Both the position numbers and the translations under genes were made by a program. Positions 1-7,840 of a DNA stretch of 16,255 nucleotides are shown here, piece after piece (within the stretch, counting starts at the first letter, position 1; each line of letters starts with the position of its first letter). The notes under the pieces are model-generated. The model had not been told where the DNA came from, made no database searches, and was given only the letters and a program-made list of their open reading frames with translations. The stretch comes from Nitriliruptoraceae bacterium (GTDB lineage: Bacteria > Actinomycetota > Nitriliruptoria > Nitriliruptorales > Nitriliruptoraceae): contig SLLJ01000411.1 of NCBI GenBank assembly GCA_007134165.1, positions 1 through 16,255 on the forward strand. Direction: 5' to 3'.

Positions 1-948
1 ATGAAGTTCGGGGCCTACGTCATGACCGCGCTGGTCATGACCGCGATCATCTACCCGATCGTCGGTGCCTGGACCTGGGGTGGGGGCTGGGTCGACGCGC
101 TCGGCTTCGCGGACTTCGCCGGCTCGACGATCGTGCACATGACCGGTGGTGTGGCGGCCCTGGTGGGCGCGGCCTTCCTCGGCCCGCGGCTGGGCAAGTA
201 CGACCCCAAGACCGGCAAGCCCCGCGCGATTCCCGGCCACTCGATGCCGCTGGCGGCGCTGGGAACCCTGCTGCTGTTCTTCGGCTGGTTCGGGTTCAAC
301 GGCGGCTCCGTGCTCGAACTCGACGGGCCGGCGATCGCTGCGGTCATCGTCACCACCGCGCTGGCCGGTGGCGCCGGCGGTACGGCGGCCGGCATCTACA
401 CCCGGCTGCGCGGCGGCAAGTGGGACGTGGCCATGATCGCCAACGGCATCCTGGCCGGCCTGGTGGGCATCACCGCCGGGGCGGACGTGGTCAACAACTT
501 CATGGCGTTGCTGGTCGGGCTGATCGCCGGGGTGCTCGTCGCGCTGTCGGTGAACCTGATCGATGCCATCAAGATCGACGACCCCGTCGGCGCGATCAGC
601 GTGCACGGCACCTGCGGGATCCTCGGAACCCTGTGGGTGGGCCTGGCGGCCACCGACGACGGGTTGTTGTTCGGCGGCGGCGCGGAACTGCTCATCGCCC
701 AGATCATCGGCATCCTCGGCGTGGCCGCCTGGGTCGCGGTCTCCAGCGCGATCCTGTTCGGGACGCTCAAGGCGATGGGTCAGCTGCGGGTCTCCGAGCA
801 GGAGGAGATCGAGGGCCTCGACGTGCACGAGCACGGCTTCCCCGGCTACCCGGACCTCGCCTTCGGACAGAGCGGTCCGTCGGGGACCGGCAGCTACTCC
901 TACGATTCGGGCGCTCCCTCCCCGAACCGTCGTCCGCTCGAGGACTGA
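1..948 (+). CDS. amt: Ammonium transporter Amt, 5'-truncated by window edge
   Basis: This is the C-terminal 315 residues of an Amt/MEP/Rh ammonium channel, an inner-membrane protein that takes up ammonium. Family members are usually about 400-450 residues, so roughly the first five membrane helices lie upstream. The Met at position 1 is internal: it matches the segment that follows the ER dipeptide in other Amt proteins. Both pore histidines of the family are visible, H46 in IVHMTGG and H202 in SVHGTCG, as are FGWFGFNGGS and NNFMALLVG. The cytoplasmic C-terminal region LRVSEQEEIEGLDVHEHG is the one that contacts PII proteins in studied Amts. It is followed by about 30 extra Gly/Ser/Pro-rich residues. 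A hairpin lies 9 nt after the stop and glnA2 follows, consistent with a nitrogen-assimilation locus. The family call is firm. Confidence 0.95.
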   Translation: MKFGAYVMTALVMTAIIYPIVGAWTWGGGWVDALGFADFAGSTIVHMTGGVAALVGAAFLGPRLGKYDPKTGKPRAIPGHSMPLAALGTLLLFFGWFGFNGGSVLELDGPAIAAVIVTTALAGGAGGTAAGIYTRLRGGKWDVAMIANGILAGLVGITAGADVVNNFMALLVGLIAGVLVALSVNLIDAIKIDDPVGAISVHGTCGILGTLWVGLAATDDGLLFGGGAELLIAQIIGILGVAAWVAVSSAILFGTLKAMGQLRVSEQEEIEGLDVHEHGFPGYPDLAFGQSGPSGTGSYSYDSGAPSPNRRPLED

Positions 949-956
949 TCGCCAGC

Positions 957-996
957 ACGACCAGACCAGTGGTGGGGTACCGGACTGGTCGGTCGT
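957..996 (+). terminator. Hairpin after amt, probable terminator
   Basis: ACGACCAGACCAGT (957-970) and ACTGGTCGGTCGT (984-996) pair over 13 bp with one bulged A. The stem starts 9 nt after the amt stop. There is no T tract, which is common for terminators in high-GC actinobacteria. Confidence 0.5.
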
Positions 997-1008
997 CGGT
1001 TCCCCCGC

Positions 1009-1049
1009 CCGCGTCCCCGCCCGCTGCTCGCAGCGCGGCGGGGACGCGG
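1009..1049 (+). repeat. Large perfect-stem hairpin upstream of glnA2
   Basis: CCGCGTCCCCGCC (1009-1021) pairs with GGCGGGGACGCGG (1037-1049). Inside it CGCTGC (1022-1027) pairs with GCAGCG (1030-1035) around a TC turn, with C1036 bulged. The total is about 19 bp. It could be a second terminator insulating glnA2 from amt, or an attenuator-like leader structure. The sequence alone does not decide. Confidence 0.5.
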
Positions 1050-1134
1050 TCGTCGAGGGCCATGACCACTACGCTGCCGGGCAGGCCCGGCCGGAGGTGC
1101 ACGGGTGCTCACGACCCCCTGGCAGGAGCATGAC

Positions 1135-2481
1135 GTGGACAAGCAGCAGGAGTACGTGCTGCGTACCGTCGAGGAGCGTGACGTTCGGTTCGTCCGGTTG
1201 TGGTTCACCGACGTTCTCGGCTTCCTCAAGAGCGTGGCCATCACCACCGCCGAACTGGAGAACGCCTTCGCCGAGGGCATCGGCTTCGACGGCTCCGCGG
1301 TGGAGGGCTTCGCGCGGGTCCAGGAAGCCGACATGCTGTTGGTCCCCGACGCCGCGACCTTCCAGGTGCTGCCCTGGCGTCCGGAGTCGCAGGGCGTGTC
1401 GCGCATGTTCTGTGACGTGCTGACCCCCGACGGGCAGCCCTTCACCGCCGATCCCCGCTACGTCCTGCGGCGGATGCTGGCCCGTGCGGCGGACATGGGC
1501 TTCACCTTCTACGTCCACCCCGAGATGGAGTTCTTCCTGTTCGAGTCCGCGGACGCCCCGGTGCCGCTGGACGCCGGCTCGTACTTCGACATGACGCCGC
1601 TGGACGTGCAGCAGGACTTCCGCCGCGAGACGATCACGACGCTCGAGCGCATGGGCATCAGCGTCGAGTTCTCGCACCACGAGGTCGGGCCCTCGCAGCA
1701 CGAGATCGACCTGCGCTCCACCGACGCGCTGACGATGGCCGACAACATCATGACCTTCCGGCTCGTGGTCAAGGAGACGGCACTGCAGCGGGGGATCTAC
1801 GCCACCTTCATGCCCAAGCCGCTCGAGCGGCACTGGGGCAGCGCGATGCACCTGCACCTGTCGCTGTTCGAAGGGGACACCAACGCGTTCCACGATGCCG
1901 CCGACCCCTACCACCTCTCGCCCACCGGCCGGGCCTTCACCGCCGGGGTCCTGCGTCATGCCCGCGAGCTGACCGCCGTGACCAACCAGTGGGTCAACTC
2001 CTACAAGCGGCTCAGCGCCCGACTGCACGGTCCCCAGCCCAGTGGCGAGGCGCCGGTGTTCGTGACCTGGGGGCACTCCAACCGCAGCGCGCTGGTTCGC
2101 GTGCCGATGTACAAGCCGCGCAAGGGCACCTCCACCCGCATCGAGTACCGCGCCCCGGATCCGGCCGGAAACCCCTACCTCACCTTCTCCGTGCTGCTCG
2201 CCGCCGGGCTCAAGGGCATCGAGGAGGGCTACGAGCTGCCCGAGGAGTCCGAGGACAACACCTTCGAGCTCACCGCCGCCGAGCGCGCCGCCGGCGGTAT
2301 CGAACGCCTGCCCGCCAGCCTCGGTGAGGCGCTGTCGTTGATGGAATCCTCCGAGCTCGTCGCCGACGCGCTCGGCGAGCGGCTGTTCGCCTACTTCCTC
2401 GCCAACAAGCGCCGGGAGTGGGACGAGTACTCCGCCCACGTCACCGCGTTCGAACTCGACCGTTACCTGCCGCTGTTGTGA
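1135..2481 (+). CDS. glnA2: Glutamine synthetase type I, alpha subgroup (GlnA2-like)
   Basis: It makes glutamine from glutamate, ammonia and ATP in the cytoplasm; 448 residues. The GTG at 1135 is chosen because GGAG (1125-1128) lies 6 nt upstream and the product then begins DKQQEYVLRTVEERD, as mycobacterial GlnA2 does; the in-frame GTG at 1105 has no such signal. Visible elements are the D52 latch (FDGSAVEGF), metal-ligand region E130/E132 (HPEMEF), E183 and E190 (HHEVGPSQHE), the ATP signature KPLERHWGSAMHLH (228-241), NSYKRL (288-293) and YRAPDPAGNPY (338-348). The C-terminus (RLPASLGEAL onward) resembles Bacillus-type GSI-alpha. The adenylylation-site block of GSI-beta (DLYELPPEE type) is absent, so control by adenylylation is unlikely. 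R61 matches the position of feedback-sensing Arg62 of Bacillus GlnA. W234 is odd, since the family signature normally has N, P, A or T there. The stop overlaps the glnE start. Confidence 0.95.
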   Translation: MDKQQEYVLRTVEERDVRFVRLWFTDVLGFLKSVAITTAELENAFAEGIGFDGSAVEGFARVQEADMLLVPDAATFQVLPWRPESQGVSRMFCDVLTPDGQPFTADPRYVLRRMLARAADMGFTFYVHPEMEFFLFESADAPVPLDAGSYFDMTPLDVQQDFRRETITTLERMGISVEFSHHEVGPSQHEIDLRSTDALTMADNIMTFRLVVKETALQRGIYATFMPKPLERHWGSAMHLHLSLFEGDTNAFHDAADPYHLSPTGRAFTAGVLRHARELTAVTNQWVNSYKRLSARLHGPQPSGEAPVFVTWGHSNRSALVRVPMYKPRKGTSTRIEYRAPDPAGNPYLTFSVLLAAGLKGIEEGYELPEESEDNTFELTAAERAAGGIERLPASLGEALSLMESSELVADALGERLFAYFLANKRREWDEYSAHVTAFELDRYLPLL

Positions 2482-5400
2482 GCAGCCGGTCCGCATCTCC
2501 GCGTGCCCGCCTCGCGGCCAGCGGCCTGGATCCCGACCGGGCGCTGCGTGACCTCGCCGCCGCCGGCATCGATCCCGACGACGGGCTCGACGACGAGGTC
2601 CTCGCGCTGGTTTCCGCCGCCGCCGCGCCGGACGACGCCTGGCGCTGCCTGACTGACCTGATGGCCGCGCATCCCCGAGGCTACGCAGAGGTCCGCGCCG
2701 ATCCCGACTGGCTGCGGCGCCTGGTCGCGGTAGCCGGCGCCTCCCGCCCGCTGGGCGAGCTCATTGCCCGCCACCTCGATGCCCTCGAGGCGCTGCGCAC
2801 CCTTGACACCGTCGAGGTGGAGGCGACCGCGGAGCAGGTGGCACACGCGGTGGAGGCCAGCGACGATCCGCAGCAGCAGGCGGCTGGGATCGCCGCCATC
2901 CGTCGGGCGGCCACCGCCGACATCGCCGCCCGTGACCTGACCGGGGTGGCGTCCCTGCCCGCGGTCGGCGCCGAGCTCGCCCGGCTCGCCGAAGCCGTGC
3001 TGGCGGGGGCGTTGCGCGCGGTTCACGTCCAGGTGGCCGGCGACGAGCCTGCCGCACGGCTCGCGGTGATCGGGATGGGCAAGCTCGGGGGCGAGGAGCT
3101 CAACTACGTCTCCGACGTCGACGTCATGTTCGTGCACGCGCCCACCCGCGAGGACGGCGACGAGGCTGCCGCGCAGGAGGCCCGGGCGGTGCTCACCCGT
3201 CTGCTCGAACTGCTCAACGCCTCCACCACCATGGGTCGTGCCTACGAGATCGACCCGACGCTGCGTCCCGAGGGCCGCAACGGTCCGCTGTCACGCACCG
3301 TGGGCTCGTACGTCGCCTACTGGGAGCGCTGGGCCCGCACCTGGGAGTTCCAGGCGCTGCTCAAGGCGCGGCCCGTGGCCGGGGACCGCAGGCTCGGCGC
3401 CGAGCTGCTGGCCCGGGCCGAGCCGTTCATGTGGCCCGAGCACCTCGACCCGGAGGTGGTGGCCGAGATCCGCGCCATGAAGGGCCGCATCGAGGCCAAG
3501 CCCGAGGTCACTCGGCACCGTGAGCGCCAGCTCAAGCTCGGGCCCGGCGGCATCCGCGACATCGAGTTCGCGGTCCAGCTGCTGCAGCTGGTGCACGGCC
3601 GCGCCGACCACAGCCTCCGGCGTACCGGCACGCTACCGACCCTCGAGGCGCTGACGCGCAACGGCTACGTCGCCGAGGAGGACGCCGAGGCCTTCTCGGA
3701 GGCCTACCAGGTGCTGCGCACCGTGGAGCACCGCCTCCAGCTCGCCCACGAGCGTCGCACCCACACCCTGCCGGTGGCTGCCGACCGGCAGGAGTGGCTG
3801 GCCCGCACCCTCGGGTACCGCGCCACCGACGAGCGCTCGGCCCGCGAGGGGCTGCTGCGGGAGCTGGCCCGGGTCCAGGGTCGGGTGCGGGAGCTGCACG
3901 CCAAGCTGTTCTACCGGCCGTTGCTCGAGACCTTCGCGGCGGTGCCCGCGGCCGACGCCGGGGTGAGCCTGCCCGCCGAGGCCACCGCCATGGGCGAGAC
4001 CGCCGCCCGGGAGCGGCTGGTCGCACTCGGCTTCCGCGACGGGGCGGCGGCCCTGCGTGATGTGCGGGAGCTGACCGCCGGTGTCACCCGCCGGGCGCGC
4101 ACGCTGCGTGCGGTGCTGCCCGGGGTGCTGCAGGTGCTGCAGGACACCCCGGACCCTGACACCGGGTTGCGCTCTTTTCGGGAGCTGGTCGAGGCGCAGG
4201 GCGACAGCGCCCGCCTGCTCGACCACCTGCGCGACCATCCACCGGCCGCCGAACTGCTCGGCCGGGTGCTCGGAACCAGTCGGGTCGCCGGTGAGCTGCT
4301 CGTCTCCCAGCCCCAGGGCATCGACTGGCTGCGCGACAAGGCCCTGCACGATCGGGCCCGCACGCGTGACGAGTTGGCCCGCATGGCGATGGCCCGGTTG
4401 CACTGGCAGGACACCACCGCGGCCCTGCGCCGCTTCAAGCAGCTCGAACTGCTGCGCATCGTCCTGCGCGACCTGGCCGGTGGGACCACGGCTGCCGGGG
4501 TCGGCGAGGAACTCAGCGCACTCGGGGAGGCCTGCCTGACCGGTGCTCTGCGGGCCGAGCTGCGCCGGCAGGCCCGTGAGCGCGGCCTGGAATCGCCCGA
4601 CGAGCTGCCGGTCAGCCTGGCGATCATCGGCATGGGCCGGCTCGGAGGTCGCGAGCTCAACTACGCCTCCGACCTCGACGTGTTGTTCGTTCACGAGGTG
4701 CTCGGCGCCGGGGGCGAGCACGACGCCGACGCCACCCGCCTCGCGCTCGACATCGCACAGAACGTGCTGCGGTCACTCTCAGCGATCACCGCTGAGGGCA
4801 GCGCGTTCGACGTCGACGCGGACCTGCGCCCCGAGGGCCGCGCCGGCCCCCTGTCACGCAGCCTCAGCTCCTACCAGGGGTACTGGGACCGCTGGGCCGA
4901 GTCGTGGGAAGCCCAGGCGCTGATGCGGGTGCGCTACGTCGCCGGAGACCTCGACCTCGGCCGGCGTTTCGTCGCCGCCGCGCGGGACCGTGCCTTCGGC
5001 GAGGCTGCGGACGACCGCCGAGAGATCGCCATGCGCCGGATGAAGGCGCGGCTCGAGAAGGAGCGGCTGCCCCGCCGGGTCGAACCCGAACGCCATCTCA
5101 AGCTCGGGCCGGGCGGCATGTCGGACGTCGAGTGGACCGTGCAGCTGCTCCAGCAGCGCCACGGTCCCCGCCTGCCGATCGTGCGCACGCCCTCGACGGC
5201 GGAGGCGATCGACGCGCTGCAGGACGCCTCGCTGCTCGAGCACGAGGACGCAGCCTGGCTGCGCGAGGGCTACCGGTTCCTGGCGGAGCTGCGCAACCGC
5301 CTGTTCCTGCTGCGGCACCGGGACCCGGACGTGGTGCCGGCCTCTACCCTGCAGCTCGAGACCCTGGCGCGGTCCATGGGCTACGGCCGCGGGCGCTGGC

Positions 5401-5504
5401 AGGACCTCGAGGAGGACCGGCGCCGCCACGCCCGGCATGTGCGGCGCGTGTGTGAGCAGGTGTTCTACGGGGCCGGACCCGACGAGGGCCGCCGCGGTTG
5501 GTGA
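2478..5504 (+). CDS. glnE: Bifunctional [glutamine synthetase] adenylyltransferase/deadenylase
   Basis: A 1008-residue GlnE, which attaches AMP to, or removes it from, a tyrosine of beta-type glutamine synthetase according to nitrogen status. Two homologous nucleotidyltransferase halves are visible: GMGKLGGEELNYVSDVD (199-215) and GMGRLGGRELNYASDLD (718-734). Each half is followed by an LRPEGR(N/A)GPLSR block and by KLGPGG-(I/M)-(R/S)-D-(I/V)-E. By family knowledge the N-terminal half deadenylylates and the C-terminal half adenylylates. The start is the GTG at 2478, sharing GTGA with the glnA2 stop, so translation is probably coupled. The length fits actinobacterial GlnE (about 1000 residues). 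The adjacent synthetase is alpha-type and not an expected substrate, so the target is presumably a GlnA1 encoded elsewhere. No frame break was seen. Confidence 0.96.
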   Translation: MSSRSASPRARLAASGLDPDRALRDLAAAGIDPDDGLDDEVLALVSAAAAPDDAWRCLTDLMAAHPRGYAEVRADPDWLRRLVAVAGASRPLGELIARHLDALEALRTLDTVEVEATAEQVAHAVEASDDPQQQAAGIAAIRRAATADIAARDLTGVASLPAVGAELARLAEAVLAGALRAVHVQVAGDEPAARLAVIGMGKLGGEELNYVSDVDVMFVHAPTREDGDEAAAQEARAVLTRLLELLNASTTMGRAYEIDPTLRPEGRNGPLSRTVGSYVAYWERWARTWEFQALLKARPVAGDRRLGAELLARAEPFMWPEHLDPEVVAEIRAMKGRIEAKPEVTRHRERQLKLGPGGIRDIEFAVQLLQLVHGRADHSLRRTGTLPTLEALTRNGYVAEEDAEAFSEAYQVLRTVEHRLQLAHERRTHTLPVAADRQEWLARTLGYRATDERSAREGLLRELARVQGRVRELHAKLFYRPLLETFAAVPAADAGVSLPAEATAMGETAARERLVALGFRDGAAALRDVRELTAGVTRRARTLRAVLPGVLQVLQDTPDPDTGLRSFRELVEAQGDSARLLDHLRDHPPAAELLGRVLGTSRVAGELLVSQPQGIDWLRDKALHDRARTRDELARMAMARLHWQDTTAALRRFKQLELLRIVLRDLAGGTTAAGVGEELSALGEACLTGALRAELRRQARERGLESPDELPVSLAIIGMGRLGGRELNYASDLDVLFVHEVLGAGGEHDADATRLALDIAQNVLRSLSAITAEGSAFDVDADLRPEGRAGPLSRSLSSYQGYWDRWAESWEAQALMRVRYVAGDLDLGRRFVAAARDRAFGEAADDRREIAMRRMKARLEKERLPRRVEPERHLKLGPGGMSDVEWTVQLLQQRHGPRLPIVRTPSTAEAIDALQDASLLEHEDAAWLREGYRFLAELRNRLFLLRHRDPDVVPASTLQLETLARSMGYGRGRWQDLEEDRRRHARHVRRVCEQVFYGAGPDEGRRGW

Positions 5505-5519
5505 CGGCCGGCTCGTGCG

Positions 5520-5542
5520 AGGGTGCGGTCAGCGCGTACCCT
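5520..5542 (+). terminator. Weak hairpin between glnE and the hydrolase gene
   Basis: AGGGTGCG (5520-5527) can pair with CGC-GT-ACCCT (5533-5542), with a 2-nt bulge and a 5-nt loop, 16 nt after the glnE stop. It may attenuate read-through. The TACCCT within it (5537-5542) also fits a TANNNT -10 element, but no good -35 is seen. Confidence 0.2.
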
Positions 5543-5567
5543 GCGGCGCGCGGAGGAAGGCGACGAG

Positions 5568-6503
5568 GTGTGGCGCGAGGGTTACGTCCCCGGCGGCGGG
5601 ACCCGGTTCTTCGTGCGCGCTCTGGGATCGCCGCCGTGGCGGGACACCGACGTCGCCGCGGAGCGTGACGACGAGCTGTGCGTGCTGCTGCACGGGTGGC
5701 CGGAGGACAGCTCCGCCTGGCGGCGGGTGGCGCCGCTGCTCGTCGACGCCGGCTACCGCGTGGCCTGCCCGGACCTCAAGGGCTTCGGACGCTCCGATGC
5801 GCCACGTCGGGGGTATGACGCCGAGACCCTGGCCGACGAGATCAGCCAGTTGATCCGCAACCTGCACGCCCGCAAGGCCGTGCTCGTGGGGCACGACTGG
5901 GGCGGCGCGGTTGCGTTGGCGACGGCGTTCCGGCACCCGGGACGGGTCCGGGCGCTGGTGATCGCCTCCTCGCCGTTCCGGCAGATCGACCTGCGGGCGG
6001 CCTGGCACATCCCGCTGATCAACGTGCCGGTGCTGCCCGAGCTCACCTTCAACGCTGCTGCCGGCCCGATCCTACGCACCGCCATTCGGCACGCCGCGGT
6101 GGTCGAGGAGCCATTCACCGACGAGGTCATCGACGGCTACGTGCGGTCGGTCTCCACCCGGCACGCGGCTTGGATGGCCTACTACCGCACGCTGTCGCGG
6201 CAGGTGCTGGTGTCCTGGGCGGCGCGTCGGGTCCGCCGACGACTGCCGATGTTGTCCGAGGGGCACGGCCCCAACCGCCTGCGCATCCCCGCCACCGTGG
6301 TCTGGGGCGAGCAGGACCCGGTCACCCCGATCCACCTCGCGCCGCGGGTGGCCCACGACCTGGATGCGACCCTGGTGACGCTACCGGGCGTCGGCCACTT
6401 CGTGCACGAGGAGGACCCGCTGGGCTTCGCCCGTGCGGTCATCGACCTGGCGGGGCCCGGGGCCGGGTTCGCCTCGATGGGTGCCGGAGGTCGGGGTCGT
6501 TGA
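5568..6503 (+). CDS. Alpha/beta hydrolase, epoxide-hydrolase type (Asp nucleophile)
   Basis: A 311-residue soluble alpha/beta hydrolase. The nucleophile elbow is GHDWGG with aspartate D110, not serine, which is the mark of epoxide hydrolases and haloalkane dehalogenases. The oxyanion-hole motif is HGWP (42-45), followed by the SAWRRVAPLL and PDLKGFGRSD segments typical of epoxide hydrolases. The acid is D250 (GEQDPVTP) and the base H277 (GVGHFVHEE). The cap region (about 140-230) contains Y205 and Y206, candidates for the epoxide-activating tyrosine. The HGWP motif favours epoxide hydrolase over dehalogenase; the substrate is unknown. The GTG at 5568 is preferred because GGAGGAAGG (5552-5560) precedes it; the in-frame GTG at 5523 adds 15 poorly conserved residues. 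Its stop overlaps the probable TTG start of the next gene, so the two are likely co-transcribed. Confidence 0.88.
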   Translation: MWREGYVPGGGTRFFVRALGSPPWRDTDVAAERDDELCVLLHGWPEDSSAWRRVAPLLVDAGYRVACPDLKGFGRSDAPRRGYDAETLADEISQLIRNLHARKAVLVGHDWGGAVALATAFRHPGRVRALVIASSPFRQIDLRAAWHIPLINVPVLPELTFNAAAGPILRTAIRHAAVVEEPFTDEVIDGYVRSVSTRHAAWMAYYRTLSRQVLVSWAARRVRRRLPMLSEGHGPNRLRIPATVVWGEQDPVTPIHLAPRVAHDLDATLVTLPGVGHFVHEEDPLGFARAVIDLAGPGAGFASMGAGGRGR

Positions 6504-7150
6504 TCGCACCTGCCATGCTGCCCGCCGCGGTGGTGTTCGACTGCGACGGCACGCTGGCCGACACCGAGTCGCTGGCCGACCAGGCCTGGACCGAAGCGCT
6601 CGCCGACCGGGGCTACACCCTCACCGCCGAGGATCTGCGCGCGGTGGTCGGCCACCCGTACGCCGCCAACCTGCGCTACTTCCAGGCCCGGGTCGATCTC
6701 GGGGATCCGGAGGTGTTCCGGTCCGGACTGCGCCGACGTTTCCTGGCCCTGTTCGAGACCGACCTCGTGCTGCACGAGGACGCGATCGAGGTGGTGCGGG
6801 CGCTGGCGGCGGGTGGGGTCCCCATCGGGGTGGCGTCGTCCTCGACCCACGAGCACGTCGTGCGCGTCCTCGATCACGGGAGCCTGAGCTCGGCGGTCCA
6901 GGTGATCGTGGGCGCCGACGACGTCGACGAGCACAAGCCCCGGCCCGGCCCGTACCTCGCCGCCGCCGCAGCGCTCGGGGTCGCGGCCGTGCACTGCACC
7001 GCGGTGGAGGACACCGGGGTCGGGGTCGCCGCGGCCCGCGCCGCGGGCATGTTCACGGTGGCGGTGCTGCGCGACCACCAGACCCCCGACGACCTCGCGG
7101 CCGCTGACCGGGTCGTCGACCGGCTCACGCTCCCGGCGCTGTCCGCCTGA
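6500..7150 (+). CDS. HAD-superfamily hydrolase, phosphatase/phosphoglucomutase-like
   Basis: A 216-residue HAD subfamily IA protein. Motif I is FDCDGT with nucleophile D14 and acid/base D16; motif II is the serine at 113 in VASSS; motif III is K146 in HKPRPGPY; motif IV is E170-D171 in VEDTGVGVAAARAAG. The helical cap between motifs I and II (about 20-95) places it with beta-phosphoglucomutase and phosphoglycolate-phosphatase-like enzymes. The substrate cannot be read from sequence. The TTG at 6500 overlaps the previous stop (TTGA) and has GGAGG (6486-6490) 9 nt upstream, so I prefer it over the ATG at 6515, which has no ribosome site at usual spacing and would give 211 residues. It sits between the hydrolase and doxX-like genes in one apparent operon. 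Confidence 0.9.
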   Translation: MIAPAMLPAAVVFDCDGTLADTESLADQAWTEALADRGYTLTAEDLRAVVGHPYAANLRYFQARVDLGDPEVFRSGLRRRFLALFETDLVLHEDAIEVVRALAAGGVPIGVASSSTHEHVVRVLDHGSLSSAVQVIVGADDVDEHKPRPGPYLAAAAALGVAAVHCTAVEDTGVGVAAARAAGMFTVAVLRDHQTPDDLAAADRVVDRLTLPALSA

Positions 7151-7183
7151 CCAGCCAGCGTCCGACCCGAGGAGATGCCCGTC

Positions 7184-7705
7184 GTGGACGCCCTGAGCTC
7201 CCTCGACACGGTCGACACCGGCCTGTTCCTGCTGCGGGTCCTGGTCGGCGTGACCTTCTCGCTGCACGGCTTCCAGAAGCTGTTCGGCTGGTTCGGTGGG
7301 GGTGGGCTCTCGGGCACCGCTGGTTGGTTCCGGTCGCTGGGCTTCGGTGACGGCCGAGCCGCAGCCCTCATGGCCGGGGGTGGGGAAATCGCCGGTGGGC
7401 TCGGGCTGGCGCTCGGTCTGCTCACCCCCTTGGCGGCCCTGGCGATGATCGGCACGATGACCACCGCCGCCCTGGTCAACCGTGCCGAACACGGTTTCTG
7501 GTCGGTGAGCAAGGGGTGGGAGCTCAACGGCTACCTGATCGTGGTCGCCGCGTCGGTGGCGATCACCGGGCCGGGCGCCTACTCCCTGGATGCCCTGCTG
7601 GGGATCGATGGGTGGTCGGGCCCGGAGGTGGGCCTGGTGGTCACCGTCGTCGGGGTGCTGCTGGGCTGGCTGCGCTGGGCGACCCGCACCACCCCCGACG
7701 ACTGA
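7184..7705 (+). CDS. DoxX family integral membrane protein
   Basis: A 173-residue protein with four predicted membrane helices (about 13-32, 62-80, 83-99, 117-137) and a C-terminal hydrophobic segment (148-165). It begins with the DoxX-type pattern LLRVLVGVTFSLHGFQKLFGWFGG and continues with GWFRSLGF, GGGEIAGGLGLALGLLTPLAALAM and GFWSVSKGWELNGYLIV, all typical of the family. DoxX relatives are linked in the literature to quinone or thiosulfate redox and to oxidative-stress membrane complexes; the role here is unknown. The GTG at 7184 is preferred because GAGGAG (7169-7174) lies 9 nt upstream, whereas the ATG at 7175 directly abuts that site. It is probably the last gene of the operon begun upstream, 33 nt after the HAD gene. 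Confidence 0.9.
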   Translation: MDALSSLDTVDTGLFLLRVLVGVTFSLHGFQKLFGWFGGGGLSGTAGWFRSLGFGDGRAAALMAGGGEIAGGLGLALGLLTPLAALAMIGTMTTAALVNRAEHGFWSVSKGWELNGYLIVVAASVAITGPGAYSLDALLGIDGWSGPEVGLVVTVVGVLLGWLRWATRTTPDD

Positions 7706-7707
7706 TC

Positions 7708-7720
7708 GTGGTAGTACCAC
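7708..7720. promoter_or_regulatory. Palindrome GTGGTA-G-TACCAC, candidate operator
   Basis: A perfect 6-1-6 inverted repeat begins 3 nt after the doxX-like stop and 121 nt before the kinase gene. The centre is too tight for a stable RNA hairpin, so a protein-binding site is more plausible than a terminator. Confidence 0.3.
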
Positions 7721-7731
7721 CACGCTCCGAA

Positions 7732-7745
7732 TGGACCTTGGTCCC
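7732..7745. promoter_or_regulatory. DosR/DevR-like box upstream of kinase gene
   Basis: TGGACCTTGGTCCC contains the perfect palindrome GGACC-TT-GGTCC (7733-7744). It matches 11 of 14 positions of the core mycobacterial DosR consensus GGGACTWWAGTCCC, including GGAC and GTCCC at the correct spacing. It lies 96 nt before the kinase start. The assignment rests on motif similarity only. Confidence 0.35.
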
Positions 7746-7840
7746 AGGGCTGCGCGCCTTGCGGCACGTGCGTCGTGTATGCCGAGCGTCCAAACTGGCC
7801 GAGGTCCTGTACGAGCCCGGGTTGCGAGCCAGGGGGTGAG

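Noticed and set aside
1..3. ATG at position 1 as the true amt start
   Set aside because: The family needs about 100 more N-terminal residues and this Met aligns inside the protein, so the gene is cut by the window.
1049..1134. GlnR or sigma-54 type site upstream of glnA2
   Set aside because: I searched by eye for GTnAC-n6-GAAAC and TGGCAC-n5-TTGC patterns and found no acceptable match.
1069..2496. Long antisense open frame across glnA2
   Set aside because: It mirrors a clear gene in high-GC DNA, has low-complexity Gly/Arg/His content and matches no family.
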